The translations under genes and the position numbers were made by a program. A stretch of DNA of 64,000 nucleotides from Fibrobacter sp. GTDB taxonomy: Bacteria; Fibrobacterota; Fibrobacteria; Fibrobacterales; Fibrobacteraceae. Position 1 is the first letter of the stretch. Every line of letters starts with the position of its first letter. The stretch spans positions 1 through 64,000 of the forward strand of contig NZ_JAFWOM010000069.1 in assembly GCF_017545445.1 (NCBI RefSeq). The letters are read 5' to 3'. The notes under the pieces were generated by a model. The model was not told where the DNA came from. It did no database searches and was given only the letters and a program-made list of their open reading frames with translations. Below, in pieces: positions 1 through 8,035 of the stretch.

Positions 1-20
1 AGCTTATACAAATTTTTCAT
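1..20 (-). CDS. Start of a gene running off the left edge (partial)
   Basis: An ATG on the minus strand at 20-18 opens a frame MKNLYK that continues past position 1. A GGTGG stretch lies six bases upstream and could serve as ribosome binding site. A promoter-like element at 115-144 points at it. An in-frame ATG at 92-90 is an alternative start. The Lys/Leu-rich beginning would suit a signal peptide, but too little is visible to name a product. Confidence 0.3.
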
Positions 21-114
21 AACAAACCACCGCAAAAAAGCTCGCCGCCAACAGGACCCGCAAGCAGTAGAAAAAATGGGTGAGAGCACCATCCAATAAG
101 GATATCACAATCTT

Positions 115-144
115 ATAATAGCTAAAAATATGGCAAAGCGTTAA
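115..144 (-). promoter_or_regulatory. Sigma70-like promoter, copy 1 of 3
   Basis: On the minus strand TTAACG, an 18-base spacer and TATTAT. The surrounding bases (TTTTAAxTxAAT before the -35 side and TTAGCTATTATA at the -10) match the elements at 546-575 and 5252-5281. It would drive the gene that leaves the window at the left edge. Confidence 0.5.
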
Positions 145-192
145 CATTAATTTAAAATTTTATTACAATATGGATATTTACCATAAAAACAC

Positions 193-220
193 AAAAAAAC
201 GACAGGTTTAAAGCCTGCCG
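193..220 (-). terminator. Rho-independent terminator of the acetyltransferase remnant
   Basis: On the minus strand a 7-bp stem (CGGCAGG / CCTGTCG, one G-T pair) with a 7-base loop is followed by seven T. It sits about 20 bases after the stop of the acetyltransferase remnant. Confidence 0.7.
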
Positions 221-239
221 CTTTTGAAAAACAATCAAG

Positions 240-506
240 CTATATTAGCTGATACATAAAAATACAGCCTTCGTCGTATTTGGGCTTCACATGCTGGTGT
301 ACAAACTTTTCTTCTTCAGCACCCAGCCTATTAAAACCCATCGTCTTGTAATGTTCTATAAGTTTATCCTGCGGAAGGGCATAAATGTAGATGGCCTGAA
401 CACCAACAAAAGAACTGAGACACTTTACCAAAGGTAAAATAAACTCCGAAAAAATTGTTGATCCCAGATTTCTTGAATCCGGATGATTAAGCCTGTATGA
501 AGGGTT
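240..506 (-). pseudogene. Decayed GNAT-type acetyltransferase (C-terminal part)
   Basis: The minus-strand frame encodes about 88 residues. Its end reads like the C-terminal half of a GNAT N-acetyltransferase: a beta-strand AIYIYALPQ, then the helix motif HYKTMGFNRLG typical of the acetyl-CoA fold, then a terminal FMYQLI strand. There is no start codon in this frame except a TTG at 431, and a TGA precedes it at 509-507. A good start (ATG at 510 with an upstream AAGGA) lies in another frame and runs only seven codons (MKPFIQA). The pattern is a live promoter and ribosome binding site followed by a frameshift and probable loss of about 60 N-terminal residues. The terminator at 193-220 is intact. 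Inactive, most likely. Confidence 0.6.
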
Positions 507-545
507 TCATGCTGTGGTTCCTTGTTCTGTAAAAAACACGGAACT

Positions 546-575
546 ATAATAGCAAAATGTAATGCAAGATATCAG
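546..575 (-). promoter_or_regulatory. Sigma70-like promoter, copy 2 of 3
   Basis: On the minus strand CTGATA, an 18-base spacer and TATTAT, upstream of the acetyltransferase remnant. The match to the promoter at 5252-5281 extends through the leader (GTGTTTTTTACAGAAC), so the similarity is longer than two hexamers. Confidence 0.55.
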
Positions 576-610
576 CATTGACTTAAAACTGAATTATCCC
601 CCATTCTTAA

Positions 611-699
611 TTTACCAAATCTGTACTTTTTTATAAGATTTGGTAAATGATTTATAAGAATGCGTTACCAAATCTCACTTTTTATATTAGATTTGGTAA
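611..699. repeat. Two tandem perfect palindromes abutting the ATPase start codon
   Basis: Arms TTACCAAATCT and AGATTTGGTAA occur at 612-622/636-646 and again at 665-675/689-699. Both units have 11-bp perfect arms and a 13-base loop, and the period is exactly 53 bp. The last arm ends one base before the ATG at 701, leaving no room for a normal ribosome binding site. A near copy of the left arm (TTACCAAGTCT) lies at 2127-2137, just behind the gene. A protein-binding operator or an RNA hairpin controlling translation are both possible. Confidence 0.9.
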
Positions 700-700
700 T

Positions 701-2110
701 ATGGATAAAAAAGAATTAATCGGAAGAGAAGACGAAATCGCACTCCTTGAAAAGTGCGTCAACAGCAAAAAATCCGAATTCGCAGTCGTTTATGGCAGAC
801 GACGCATCGGTAAGACTTTTCTAGTCAACCAAGTGTTTAAAGACCGCTACGACTTTTGCTACGTAGGTGGACATAACCTGTCAGAAGAAGAACAACTGCA
901 AAAATTCGCCGAAGCCCTGAAGAAATACGGAAATTCAGCATTCCTCCCTCGATTGAAGGACTGGTTCGAGGCATTCACCAACTTGCAAGAAATTTTGCAG
1001 GCAAGCAAAGCCAACAAAAAGGTTCTTTTTATTGATGAAATGCCCTGGATTGACACGCCAAATTCCAAGTTCATAAAAGCACTGGAATCGTTCTGGAATG
1101 GATGGGCCGCCCTCCGTAGCGACATCTTGCTGATTGCAAGTGGTTCAGCAATATCGTGGATGGCGGAGAATCTCTTTGAAAATCAAGGCGGACTCTACAA
1201 CCGGATAACAGCAAAAATTTACCTGCGTCCATTTTCACTGAACGAGGTGGAACAGTTTTTCAAGAACAACGGCTGCCATTGGGATCGCTACCAGATTGCA
1301 CAGTCCTATATGATCTTTGGTGGCATTCCTTATTATTATAGTCTTCTTAATTTTAGCAACAGTCTTGCACAAAACGTGGACTCTATGTTTTTCAGCAAAA
1401 GCGGACAACTCACAAACGAATTCGAGGAACTGTATAGCGTTTTGTTCAGGTCTGCAGATAAATACCTTGCTGTGGTGCGGCTTTTGGCGAGTAAACCCAA
1501 GGGACTTTCTCGCGACGAAATACTGAAAGGAACTAAATTACAAGGCGGTTTTTTGACCAAAATATTACTGAATTTGGAACGATCTGATTTTATTCAGGGA
1601 ATTGCCGCATTCGGAAAAAAGAAAAAAGGAATCGTTTATCGATTGACTGATTTTTTCAGCATATTCTATTTAAAATTTGTCGAACACAATCGAAGCCGAG
1701 ACATACACTTCTGGACGCACAGCCTCAATTCGCCCGTAGTCAATTCTTGGCAAGGATTAACTTTTGAAACCCTTTGCTTACTTCATGGTGAACAAATCAA
1801 AAGAAAGCTAGGCATTTCGGGAATGCTCACGAGCATCAGTTGTTTCCAGAATAAAAACGCACAAATTGATATGGTTATTGACCGGGCTGACCGAATCATC
1901 AATCTTTGCGAAATTAAGTTCAGTACGGGGCCATACGCCTTGACAAAAAGCTATTCCGATAAAATCCGCTCGCGTATGGCAGAATTTCAGGCGGCAACAG
2001 GCACACGCAAGGGAATTATCAACACATTTATTACAACTTATGGAATCCACCATGGGGCAGATTCCAGTATTGTAGGGAATGAAATCGTCCTTGACGACCT
2101 GTTTGCCTAA
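701..2110 (+). CDS. AAA+ ATPase of the archaeal-type DUF234 family, with C-terminal nuclease-like domain
   Basis: 469 residues from the ATG at 701; an ATG at 647 in frame would only translate the palindrome, so I reject it. Residues 7-14 carry the LIGREDEI box that opens these ATPases. Walker A is GRRRIGKT at 32-39 and Walker B LFIDE at 109-113. The middle holds a winged-helix-like stretch (about 270-330). The C-terminal part (about 400-430) has QIDMVID followed by CEIKFS, the D...ExK pattern of PD-(D/E)xK nuclease folds that defines DUF234. Such proteins are cytosolic and are often regarded as selfish or defence-related; their role is not established. The gene stands alone, with its paired palindromes in front and no partner gene. 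Confidence 0.8.
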   Translation: MDKKELIGREDEIALLEKCVNSKKSEFAVVYGRRRIGKTFLVNQVFKDRYDFCYVGGHNLSEEEQLQKFAEALKKYGNSAFLPRLKDWFEAFTNLQEILQASKANKKVLFIDEMPWIDTPNSKFIKALESFWNGWAALRSDILLIASGSAISWMAENLFENQGGLYNRITAKIYLRPFSLNEVEQFFKNNGCHWDRYQIAQSYMIFGGIPYYYSLLNFSNSLAQNVDSMFFSKSGQLTNEFEELYSVLFRSADKYLAVVRLLASKPKGLSRDEILKGTKLQGGFLTKILLNLERSDFIQGIAAFGKKKKGIVYRLTDFFSIFYLKFVEHNRSRDIHFWTHSLNSPVVNSWQGLTFETLCLLHGEQIKRKLGISGMLTSISCFQNKNAQIDMVIDRADRIINLCEIKFSTGPYALTKSYSDKIRSRMAEFQAATGTRKGIINTFITTYGIHHGADSSIVGNEIVLDDLFA

Positions 2111-2208
2111 TGTGAATGGAGAATCCTTACCAAGTCTGGCAAAATGACGGCTCTATACCGTAGGTGCATTAAAGCTCAGACTCCTAAGGGATAGACTTTA
2201 TGGACGAC

Positions 2209-2254
2209 ATGCAGACTATGAGAATCGGATAACCGTTCTTGCACGAGTCTGCAT
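2209..2254. repeat. Long stem-loop between convergent genes
   Basis: Perfect 9-bp arms ATGCAGACT (2209-2217) and AGTCTGCAT (2246-2254) enclose a second inner stem AGAATCGG / CCGTTCTT with loop ATAA. There is no T-run on either side, so it is not a standard intrinsic terminator, although it lies between the convergent ATPase and FISUMP genes. Confidence 0.6.
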
Positions 2255-2275
2255 GATCGAGTTCATAGGGATTGC

Positions 2276-5212
2276 CTACGGTGTGTCTTGAATGCAACGA
2301 ACCGAGAAGCGCAATCTCTTGTAGCTGCCGTCGAAGGACGCTCTACCCGCCTTTAAATACCAAAATTTGGCATCGTTATATTCGCTCTCGGAGGCACTCC
2401 AGAAGAAGGCTTCGGAGGCGCTAGAACCGCCATGATTGCCGACTGGGAGTGCAGAAAAGCCACTAGCATTCGTCGCATCCGGCCACCCCACATTGCCCTT
2501 AGCCTGTTGTGATGCATAACCAATATCTTTAAACAATGCTTTCCATTCATCTCCTGTCGGAATATGCCAGCCATCTGGGCAAATTCCTTGGTGTGGAATC
2601 TCAATCACTCCAGCAGGAACAGAATCCGTCAGCCATTTAGAGTCGATATCCATTGCGGCAGTCCAAGTGTAGTAGCGGCCACCCTTCAAGCAATTTGTGG
2701 TATCGTTATTGTAGCACCAGTTGTTACCCACCAAGTAACTGTGAGCTCCTTCGTCCGCGTAGTTCAAGTTCTCCGCCATCACAGTTATGCCATTGATGGT
2801 TACAGTCTTGTAAGTGCGACCATCACGTTCGTCTTTTAGCGTACCGTATTCCACTTCGGGATTAAAATAATTTTTGACACCCACATCAAAGTCATACACA
2901 TGAGTTTCGCGGAACTTATTGTTTTCGCATATTCGAGTTGAATCCTGATTAAAAGTTCTATTCATAGCAACGGTACAAGCCATACCTTCTTGTTCTTCAG
3001 CAGTTGTCGCTTCACGCCAAACCCCGGAATCGCACACAAAATAAGTTTTTGTATCTACAAGGCCTGTTACATATTTGCCTTCCTTATCGCAATCATAGCC
3101 GACGGTATTGTAGGCAACCTTATCAACCATTAATGTCCATGCATGGTTCGCCGCACAACTGTAATAGCGGTTGTCCTTGCTAGAACGCCCCATTTCACCC
3201 GTGCGGTTCGTAGTACAGCCCATCAAGCCCAAATTCACATCATTCGCACTTGCATCACGCCATTGTTTTTCAGCCTCATCATAAACATAGTAGGCCGAAG
3301 TGCTGTCGCCCTTTTGAACATCGCCGTCGCTACCTTTAACCCAACCTTGCGTATCCACGATATAAGCGGTAGTGCGTACCCATTCGCGATTTTCGCACTT
3401 GTACCAATAACCGTTCACAAAGCCCGTATTTTTGCTCATGTTTGCGGTGACACTTTCAATACAGCCGCCTAACTTCTGTTCTACAACAGACGCATCTCGC
3501 CATTCCTTGGTAACAGCATCGTATAGATAATACTTTGATTTCGTTACAGAGCCGACTTTTACTTCGCCGTCTTTGCCGGCAGCCCACCCGTACGTGTCTT
3601 TTTCAAAATCGCTCGCAATCACCCAACGAAGGTCGTTTGCGTTCGATCCCTCAGCAGCGTCTTTGCAGATGTAACGTGTTTTTGTTCCTTTCTGTTTGCC
3701 AGAGGTCGCCGCTTTGACTGTTCCTGTCTTTTTCGCAGTACAGCTATCTAAGCCGTATTCCTTGTACCAAAAGTTACGTACAAACTGTTCAAAGTTCGGA
3801 ACTTTAGAAGACAAGCCCCAGCCAGCTACGTTATTACGAATCGTCGCGAGTTTGCCCGCACTATCCGCGTCGGCACTCCATTCCGCAATTTTCATGCGTG
3901 TCGCAGCGTCGTCCCATGTTCCGTCTTTTTCCATGTCGTTTGCAATCGTCTGCAAAAGCGTGGTGAGATCTGCTACGGAGCGGTCTCCCTGGAACATGAG
4001 AGAAAATGCGAGCAAGGCACCATCTTCATCGGAACTACCTGCAATGTTCAAATCTTCAGAATTGCTGAAATTGGTAGCGTCAATGTTCAGCAAGCCGAAC
4101 ACTTCTTTCTGGGCTTGTTTCTTGGCTGCACGGACTTTCATCTTCTTTTGCGTGACCAAATAAATCACGCGTTCATATTCCAAATGCGTGAGCAAGTTGA
4201 TGTTCACGATGTTGCGGTCATTTACGTCCGTAATTGCGAACAGAGTCAGCTCCGAATTTGAATTTTGCCCCGTCACTTCGTTGCGGTAGTAGCCGGTCGC
4301 TTCGAGCATCACGTACTGGCTCACGAGCATGCGAGCGTTTATCTTAAATTCTCCCTTGTCGTTCAAAATTTTTCCGTTGAAGCTGTTGCCTGTTTGCGTG
4401 AGCGTGTGACCATCTTCCATTTCACGAACGAGCACCTTGGAACCCATCAGGAATGGGCCTTTCTGCGTCACACCCGAAACTTCGTCCAAAGAAACCGCAA
4501 TCTTTTCGGAATCAAGCACAACAGTATCTTGCGTCGTCTCGCTAGGAGCACTGCCAGTATAGAGAATTGAGGAATCCTTTCCGCAAATCACGCGGACAGA
4601 CTGTTCGTCAATCTTTTCCATGGAGCAACCTGCACCAGCCGCTCCGGTATCACCCTTGTCACCTTTTTCGCCTTGTGCTCCAGTCGCACCGTTTTTTCCT
4701 GCAACACCTTGCTTCCCCTGAGCTCCTGTTGCACCCGTATCACCTTTGTCGCCCTTTTCGCCCTTAGCGCCATCCTTGCCGTCTTTGCCATTGACACCGT
4801 CTTTTCCGTCGGCGCCGTCTTTTCCGTCCTTGCCGTTCAGCACAACGCCAATGGAATCGCCACCACAGATAATCTTGACGCCGCTTTTGTCCTTGAGTTC
4901 CTTTGTCGTGCAAGTCGCAGCCACGCTACCTTCGGCAACAGCATACCACTTGCTATCGGTGCATTTTCTGGGAGCGTATTCGCCTTTGACCCACACCATT
5001 TCGCCGTCGTTGTCCTTTTTGCATTTGGGGAGCTTTGAAACATCCGAAATGACTTCGATGCCGCTCTGGTTCACCTGCGTAATGTTCTCGACCGTAGAAT
5101 CTTCGCCGCAAGACGCAAGGAAAATCGCGATGGATCCTATCGCCACGATGTGGCTCCAGGGTGACATGTTAGAGAGTGACATTTTCTTTTGGGTGGCGTT
5201 TGTGGGTTTCAT
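2276..5212 (-). CDS. Large lipoprotein with collagen-like repeat and C-terminal FISUMP domain
   Basis: 978 residues from the ATG at 5212, preceded by GGGG; a longer frame to 5281 runs into the promoter and is rejected. A signal peptide ends in lipobox FLASC (Cys35). Residues 127-195 are 23 uninterrupted Gly-X-Y triplets (GKDGKD..., GDKGDTGAT...), a collagen-like stalk. Next comes a module starting VSGVTQKGPF (about 225-490) that is shared with the two lipoproteins at 8036-12437. Several Cys/Trp-rich repeats follow (pattern YxYDxxxxxWRDAS). The C-terminus (about 790-978) is a FISUMP domain: GRTYKTVTINGITVMAENLN, CPDGWHIPTGDEW, FWSASE, SVRCI. FISUMP proteins are surface proteins of unknown function in Fibrobacter. 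It faces away from the oad operon and has its own promoter at 5252-5281. Confidence 0.85.
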   Translation of the reverse strand: MKPTNATQKKMSLSNMSPWSHIVAIGSIAIFLASCGEDSTVENITQVNQSGIEVISDVSKLPKCKKDNDGEMVWVKGEYAPRKCTDSKWYAVAEGSVAATCTTKELKDKSGVKIICGGDSIGVVLNGKDGKDGADGKDGVNGKDGKDGAKGEKGDKGDTGATGAQGKQGVAGKNGATGAQGEKGDKGDTGAAGAGCSMEKIDEQSVRVICGKDSSILYTGSAPSETTQDTVVLDSEKIAVSLDEVSGVTQKGPFLMGSKVLVREMEDGHTLTQTGNSFNGKILNDKGEFKINARMLVSQYVMLEATGYYRNEVTGQNSNSELTLFAITDVNDRNIVNINLLTHLEYERVIYLVTQKKMKVRAAKKQAQKEVFGLLNIDATNFSNSEDLNIAGSSDEDGALLAFSLMFQGDRSVADLTTLLQTIANDMEKDGTWDDAATRMKIAEWSADADSAGKLATIRNNVAGWGLSSKVPNFEQFVRNFWYKEYGLDSCTAKKTGTVKAATSGKQKGTKTRYICKDAAEGSNANDLRWVIASDFEKDTYGWAAGKDGEVKVGSVTKSKYYLYDAVTKEWRDASVVEQKLGGCIESVTANMSKNTGFVNGYWYKCENREWVRTTAYIVDTQGWVKGSDGDVQKGDSTSAYYVYDEAEKQWRDASANDVNLGLMGCTTNRTGEMGRSSKDNRYYSCAANHAWTLMVDKVAYNTVGYDCDKEGKYVTGLVDTKTYFVCDSGVWREATTAEEQEGMACTVAMNRTFNQDSTRICENNKFRETHVYDFDVGVKNYFNPEVEYGTLKDERDGRTYKTVTINGITVMAENLNYADEGAHSYLVGNNWCYNNDTTNCLKGGRYYTWTAAMDIDSKWLTDSVPAGVIEIPHQGICPDGWHIPTGDEWKALFKDIGYASQQAKGNVGWPDATNASGFSALPVGNHGGSSASEAFFWSASESEYNDAKFWYLKAGRASFDGSYKRLRFSVRCIQDTP

Positions 5213-5251
5213 GGCATTTCCCCTTTTCGTTCTGTAAAAAAACACTAACCT

Positions 5252-5281
5252 ATAATAGCTAAAAGTAAAGCAAGGTGTCAA
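5252..5281 (-). promoter_or_regulatory. Sigma70-like promoter of the FISUMP lipoprotein, copy 3 of 3
   Basis: On the minus strand a consensus -35 TTGACA (5281-5276), an 18-base spacer and -10 TATTAT (5257-5252), about 40 bases before the start codon at 5212. It is the best consensus match of the three related promoters in this window. Confidence 0.7.
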
Positions 5282-5321
5282 TATTGGCTTAAAACATCTT
5301 TACAAAGCGAACTCATTCCGT

Positions 5322-5350
5322 AAAAAAATCCCTCGGCGTAATGCCGAGGG
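5322..5350 (-). terminator. Terminator of the oad operon
   Basis: On the minus strand an 8-bp perfect stem (CCCTCGGC / GCCGAGGG) with a 5-base loop is followed by A and seven T. It lies about 90 bases after the oadB stop. Confidence 0.8.
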
Positions 5351-5360
5351 GTTTAATGGC

Positions 5361-5432
5361 GATCCCGGAACGGAGTCCGGGATGACAATGTAGGCGATGC
5401 CTGTCACCCCGTGCGTGTCACGGGGCCGGCAT
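5361..5432. repeat. Two palindromic intergenic repeats of the GTCAYCCC type
   Basis: At 5361-5386 GATCCCGGA...TCCGGGATGAC and at 5401-5432 TGTCACCCCGTG...CACGGGGCCGG. Both belong to the dispersed hairpin repeats seen in most non-coding gaps of this window, here between oadB and the operon terminator. Confidence 0.7.
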
Positions 5433-5440
5433 ACACAATC

Positions 5441-6601
5441 TTAGCTCAAGCGGCTGATCATATAACCAGCGCAAACTGCCGTACCAATCACGCCGGACAC
5501 GTTCGGGCCCATAGCGTGCATGAGGAGGAAGTTCTGCGGGTCATACTTGGCACCTTCAACCTGAGAAACACGGGCAGCCATCGGCACAGCGGAAACGCCT
5601 GCGGAACCGATAAGCGGGTTCACCGGGTTCTTCGGAGAGCACTTGTTCATGATCTTTGCGAGGAGCAAACCGCCGAAAGTGGAGAAGCCAAAGGCAACCA
5701 CACCCATAGCGATGATCATGAGAGTCTGCGGCTTGAGGAAGATGTCGGCAGACATCGTGAGACCCACGGACGTGCCGAGGAAGATCGTCACAATGTTCAT
5801 GAGTTCGTTCGAAGAAGTCTTCACGAGGCGTTCGACGACACCTGCTTCCTTGAAGATGTTGCCCATCATGAGCATGATGATAAGGGCAGAAGCATCCGGC
5901 ACGACGAGCACGCAAACGATCATCACCATCACGGCAAACACGATGCGTTCGGCCTTGGAAACCTGGCGGAGAGCCTTCATGCGAATCTTGCGTTCAGCGT
6001 CGTTCGTCATAGCGCGCATGATAGGCGGCTGGATGAGCGGCACGAGAGCCATGTAGGTGTAAGCGGCAACGGCGATGGGGCCGATGAGGTGCTTAGCAAG
6101 CTTGTTCGCAGTGAAGATGGACGTCGGACCGTCAGCACCACCGATGATACCGATGGAAGCTGCTTCGCCGAGCGTAAAGCCACCGAGAGCGACAGCTGCA
6201 AACATGGTCATGAACACGCCAAACTGTGCGCCACCACCGAGGATGAGCGTACGCGGATTAGCGATAAGCGGTCCAAAGTCCGTCATGGCACCCACGCCCA
6301 AGAAGATGATGGGCGGGAAGAGTTCCAGATGGATACCCTGGCTGATGTAGTAGTAGAGACCGCCAGTCGGGCTGAACATACCTTCGATGCTCCAGCCACC
6401 GTCGTAGAACGCGACGGACGGGATGTTCACCGCAAGTGCACCGATAGCAATCGGCAAGAGCAGAAGCGGTTCGTATTTTTTGACAATCGCAAGGAACATC
6501 AACACGAAGCTCACGATCCACATAATCACCATCGGGAAGGTGATTTGCGCGAATCCTGTGCTCGAGGCGAAGTCCGCGACTGAGTTAATAATTCCACTCA
6601 T
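5441..6601 (-). CDS. oadB: Sodium-pumping decarboxylase beta subunit
   Basis: 386 residues from the ATG at 6601, with GAGGT eight bases upstream. This is the polytopic membrane subunit of the oxaloacetate / methylmalonyl-CoA / glutaryl-CoA decarboxylase family. It decarboxylates carboxybiotin and couples this to Na+ export across the inner membrane. Diagnostic stretches are [20 protein letters not shown] (about 112-131) and [14 protein letters not shown] (about 167-180), plus about ten hydrophobic segments. Length is in the usual range. It is the last gene of gamma - biotin carrier - beta, 14 bases after the carrier gene. The substrate cannot be told from this subunit alone. Confidence 0.93.
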   Translation of the reverse strand: MSGIINSVADFASSTGFAQITFPMVIMWIVSFVLMFLAIVKKYEPLLLLPIAIGALAVNIPSVAFYDGGWSIEGMFSPTGGLYYYISQGIHLELFPPIIFLGVGAMTDFGPLIANPRTLILGGGAQFGVFMTMFAAVALGGFTLGEAASIGIIGGADGPTSIFTANKLAKHLIGPIAVAAYTYMALVPLIQPPIMRAMTNDAERKIRMKALRQVSKAERIVFAVMVMIVCVLVVPDASALIIMLMMGNIFKEAGVVERLVKTSSNELMNIVTIFLGTSVGLTMSADIFLKPQTLMIIAMGVVAFGFSTFGGLLLAKIMNKCSPKNPVNPLIGSAGVSAVPMAARVSQVEGAKYDPQNFLLMHAMGPNVSGVIGTAVCAGYMISRLS

Positions 6602-6615
6602 TGACTTTTACCTCA

Positions 6616-6978
6616 TTAGGCAATGGTCATCAAGACCTGGCCATCAGTAACAGTGTCGGTTTCCTTGACGGAGATGGAGTTCACAGTGCCTGCGCACGGA
6701 GCGACGACCGGGTTTTCCATCTTGAGGGCTTCGATGATAGCCACTTCCTGGTTGGCTTCGACGTGATCGCCGACCTTGACCTTCAGCTTGAATACAGAAC
6801 CAGCGAGCGGGCACTTCACTTCAGTACCACCAGCAGCAGCCGGGGCCGGAGCTGCGGCAGGAGCCGGGGCCGGTGCGGCAACCGGAGCAGCAGGAGCTGC
6901 AGAAACGGCGGAATCAAGAACTTCTACTTCGACGTCGTAGGTCTTGCCTTCGAAACTGATACGGACTGTTTTCTTCAT
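6616..6978 (-). CDS. Biotin carboxyl carrier subunit of the decarboxylase
   Basis: 120 residues, with AGGA before the ATG. A short N-terminal beta segment is followed by a Pro/Ala linker (about 28-50) and a biotinyl domain with the attachment motif EALKMEN, biotin on Lys86. It would carry CO2 from the carboxyltransferase (alpha) subunit to the membrane beta subunit. In many decarboxylases this domain is fused to alpha; here it is separate, as in methylmalonyl-CoA decarboxylase (mmdC-like). It sits 49 bases behind the gamma gene and 14 before oadB, clearly one transcript. Confidence 0.9.
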   Translation of the reverse strand: MKKTVRISFEGKTYDVEVEVLDSAVSAAPAAPVAAPAPAPAAAPAPAAAGGTEVKCPLAGSVFKLKVKVGDHVEANQEVAIIEALKMENPVVAPCAGTVNSISVKETDTVTDGQVLMTIA

Positions 6979-7027
6979 TTTGATTTTTCCTGGCTTATAA
7001 GCCTGTTAAGTTTTTAAAAGTTGAACC

Positions 7028-7861
7028 TTACTTGACGATCGTCCAAGCAGGGGAGTTAATGTTTCTGTAAGCGGTCACGCGGCAGGGCTGACCAAGAGCC
7101 TGCGTTGCAGCAGCAGTAGCAATCACGAGGAACTGTTCGTTTGTAAGTCCCGGATGTTCTTCGAGAGCGGCGACGGCGGCAATGCCGAGGAACGCCTGGA
7201 GCTGCTTGTTGGTGAATCCCGGATGGATGCTCTTTGCATTCGGATCCCAGTCGCAGTGTGCCGGAGCACGAACCGCAGGAGCCGGAGCGGCAGCTGCCGG
7301 AGCAGCCTTCTTAGTAGGAGCCGGAGCTTTGACCTTGTCCAAGCCGAGCTTCTTCATGATTGTGCTCATGATAGTGCAGAGGACGAGGAGGCCAATAATC
7401 ACAGACATCACGACGATGAGGCCTGTAGCTTGGAATTCGATGAGCTTGCCAATGCCGAACTTCTGGACTTCGCCATGGCACTTGCCACCTTCCATCTTGC
7501 CTTGGCAGTATTCGCTGCCGAGCTTAGCCTTTGCAATCGGGAGCACGGCCGTACCGTTAGCATTTTCGACGGAATCGCGGATATCGCGGGCGCGAACGGA
7601 CTGTTCGTATGTCTTATAAAGAATGGAATAGCCACCACCGTGAGTTTCCACAATCTGGAAAACAGTAGATTCATCCATCCACTTGAGCTGTTCCTTGATC
7701 GGGGCGGCAATGGAGTCCGGCATCAGAGCAATCTGCTCGTCAAAACGGCCAACCTTTGCACCCTTGGAAGCAGCAGGTTGAGCTACGAAATCAGACGCGA
7801 AGGCACCGGAAACCGTTGTCACCGCGGCAAAAATCATAGCTTTCTTTAGTGTATCATTCAT
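7028..7861 (-). CDS. oadG: Sodium-pumping decarboxylase gamma subunit with long N-terminal extension
   Basis: 277 residues. A signal-peptide-like start (to about AFA-SD, residue 22) and about 110 exported residues precede one membrane segment, IEFQATGLIVVMSVIIGLLV (about 138-157). The cytosolic tail has an Ala/Pro linker with GFTNKQLQAFLGIAAVA and QFLVIATAA helices. Classical OadG is only about 80-100 residues, so both the exported head and the tail are additions. The gamma subunit holds the complex together and contacts alpha. First gene of the three-gene operon. No alpha subunit gene lies in this window. Confidence 0.8.
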   Translation of the reverse strand: MNDTLKKAMIFAAVTTVSGAFASDFVAQPAASKGAKVGRFDEQIALMPDSIAAPIKEQLKWMDESTVFQIVETHGGGYSILYKTYEQSVRARDIRDSVENANGTAVLPIAKAKLGSEYCQGKMEGGKCHGEVQKFGIGKLIEFQATGLIVVMSVIIGLLVLCTIMSTIMKKLGLDKVKAPAPTKKAAPAAAAPAPAVRAPAHCDWDPNAKSIHPGFTNKQLQAFLGIAAVAALEEHPGLTNEQFLVIATAAATQALGQPCRVTAYRNINSPAWTIVK

Positions 7862-7931
7862 ATCGGAATGCGTCCATGTTTATTAAGTGAACTGTTTGAT
7901 AAAAATCAACGCGCGTGAATATAGCAATTTT

Positions 7932-8035
7932 AGGGAGTGGTTAGTGGCTAGTGGTTAGTGGTTAGGAATGTAAAAAGATCGTTCTTATCACGATCCTGTT
8001 TACTAGCCACTGTTTACTAACCACTGGCGAAGCCA
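7932..8035. repeat. TAACCACTA-type repeat cluster, inverted pair
   Basis: The left part carries AGTGGTTAGT-like units and the right part the reverse complement (ACTAGCCACTGTTTACTAACC), with AAGATCGTTCTTATCACGATC between. The whole could form a long imperfect hairpin between the oad operon and the upstream end of the lipoprotein gene. Same repeat family as at 25197-25264 and other gaps. Confidence 0.7.

Noticed and set aside
2209..2254. Integron attC site
   Set aside because: The arms lack the conserved GTTRRRY/RYYYAAC ends and there is no integrase or cassette array.
5411..6583. A 390-codon plus-strand frame opposite oadB
   Set aside because: Antisense shadow of a clear membrane-protein gene; His/Asp/Arg-rich nonsense protein.
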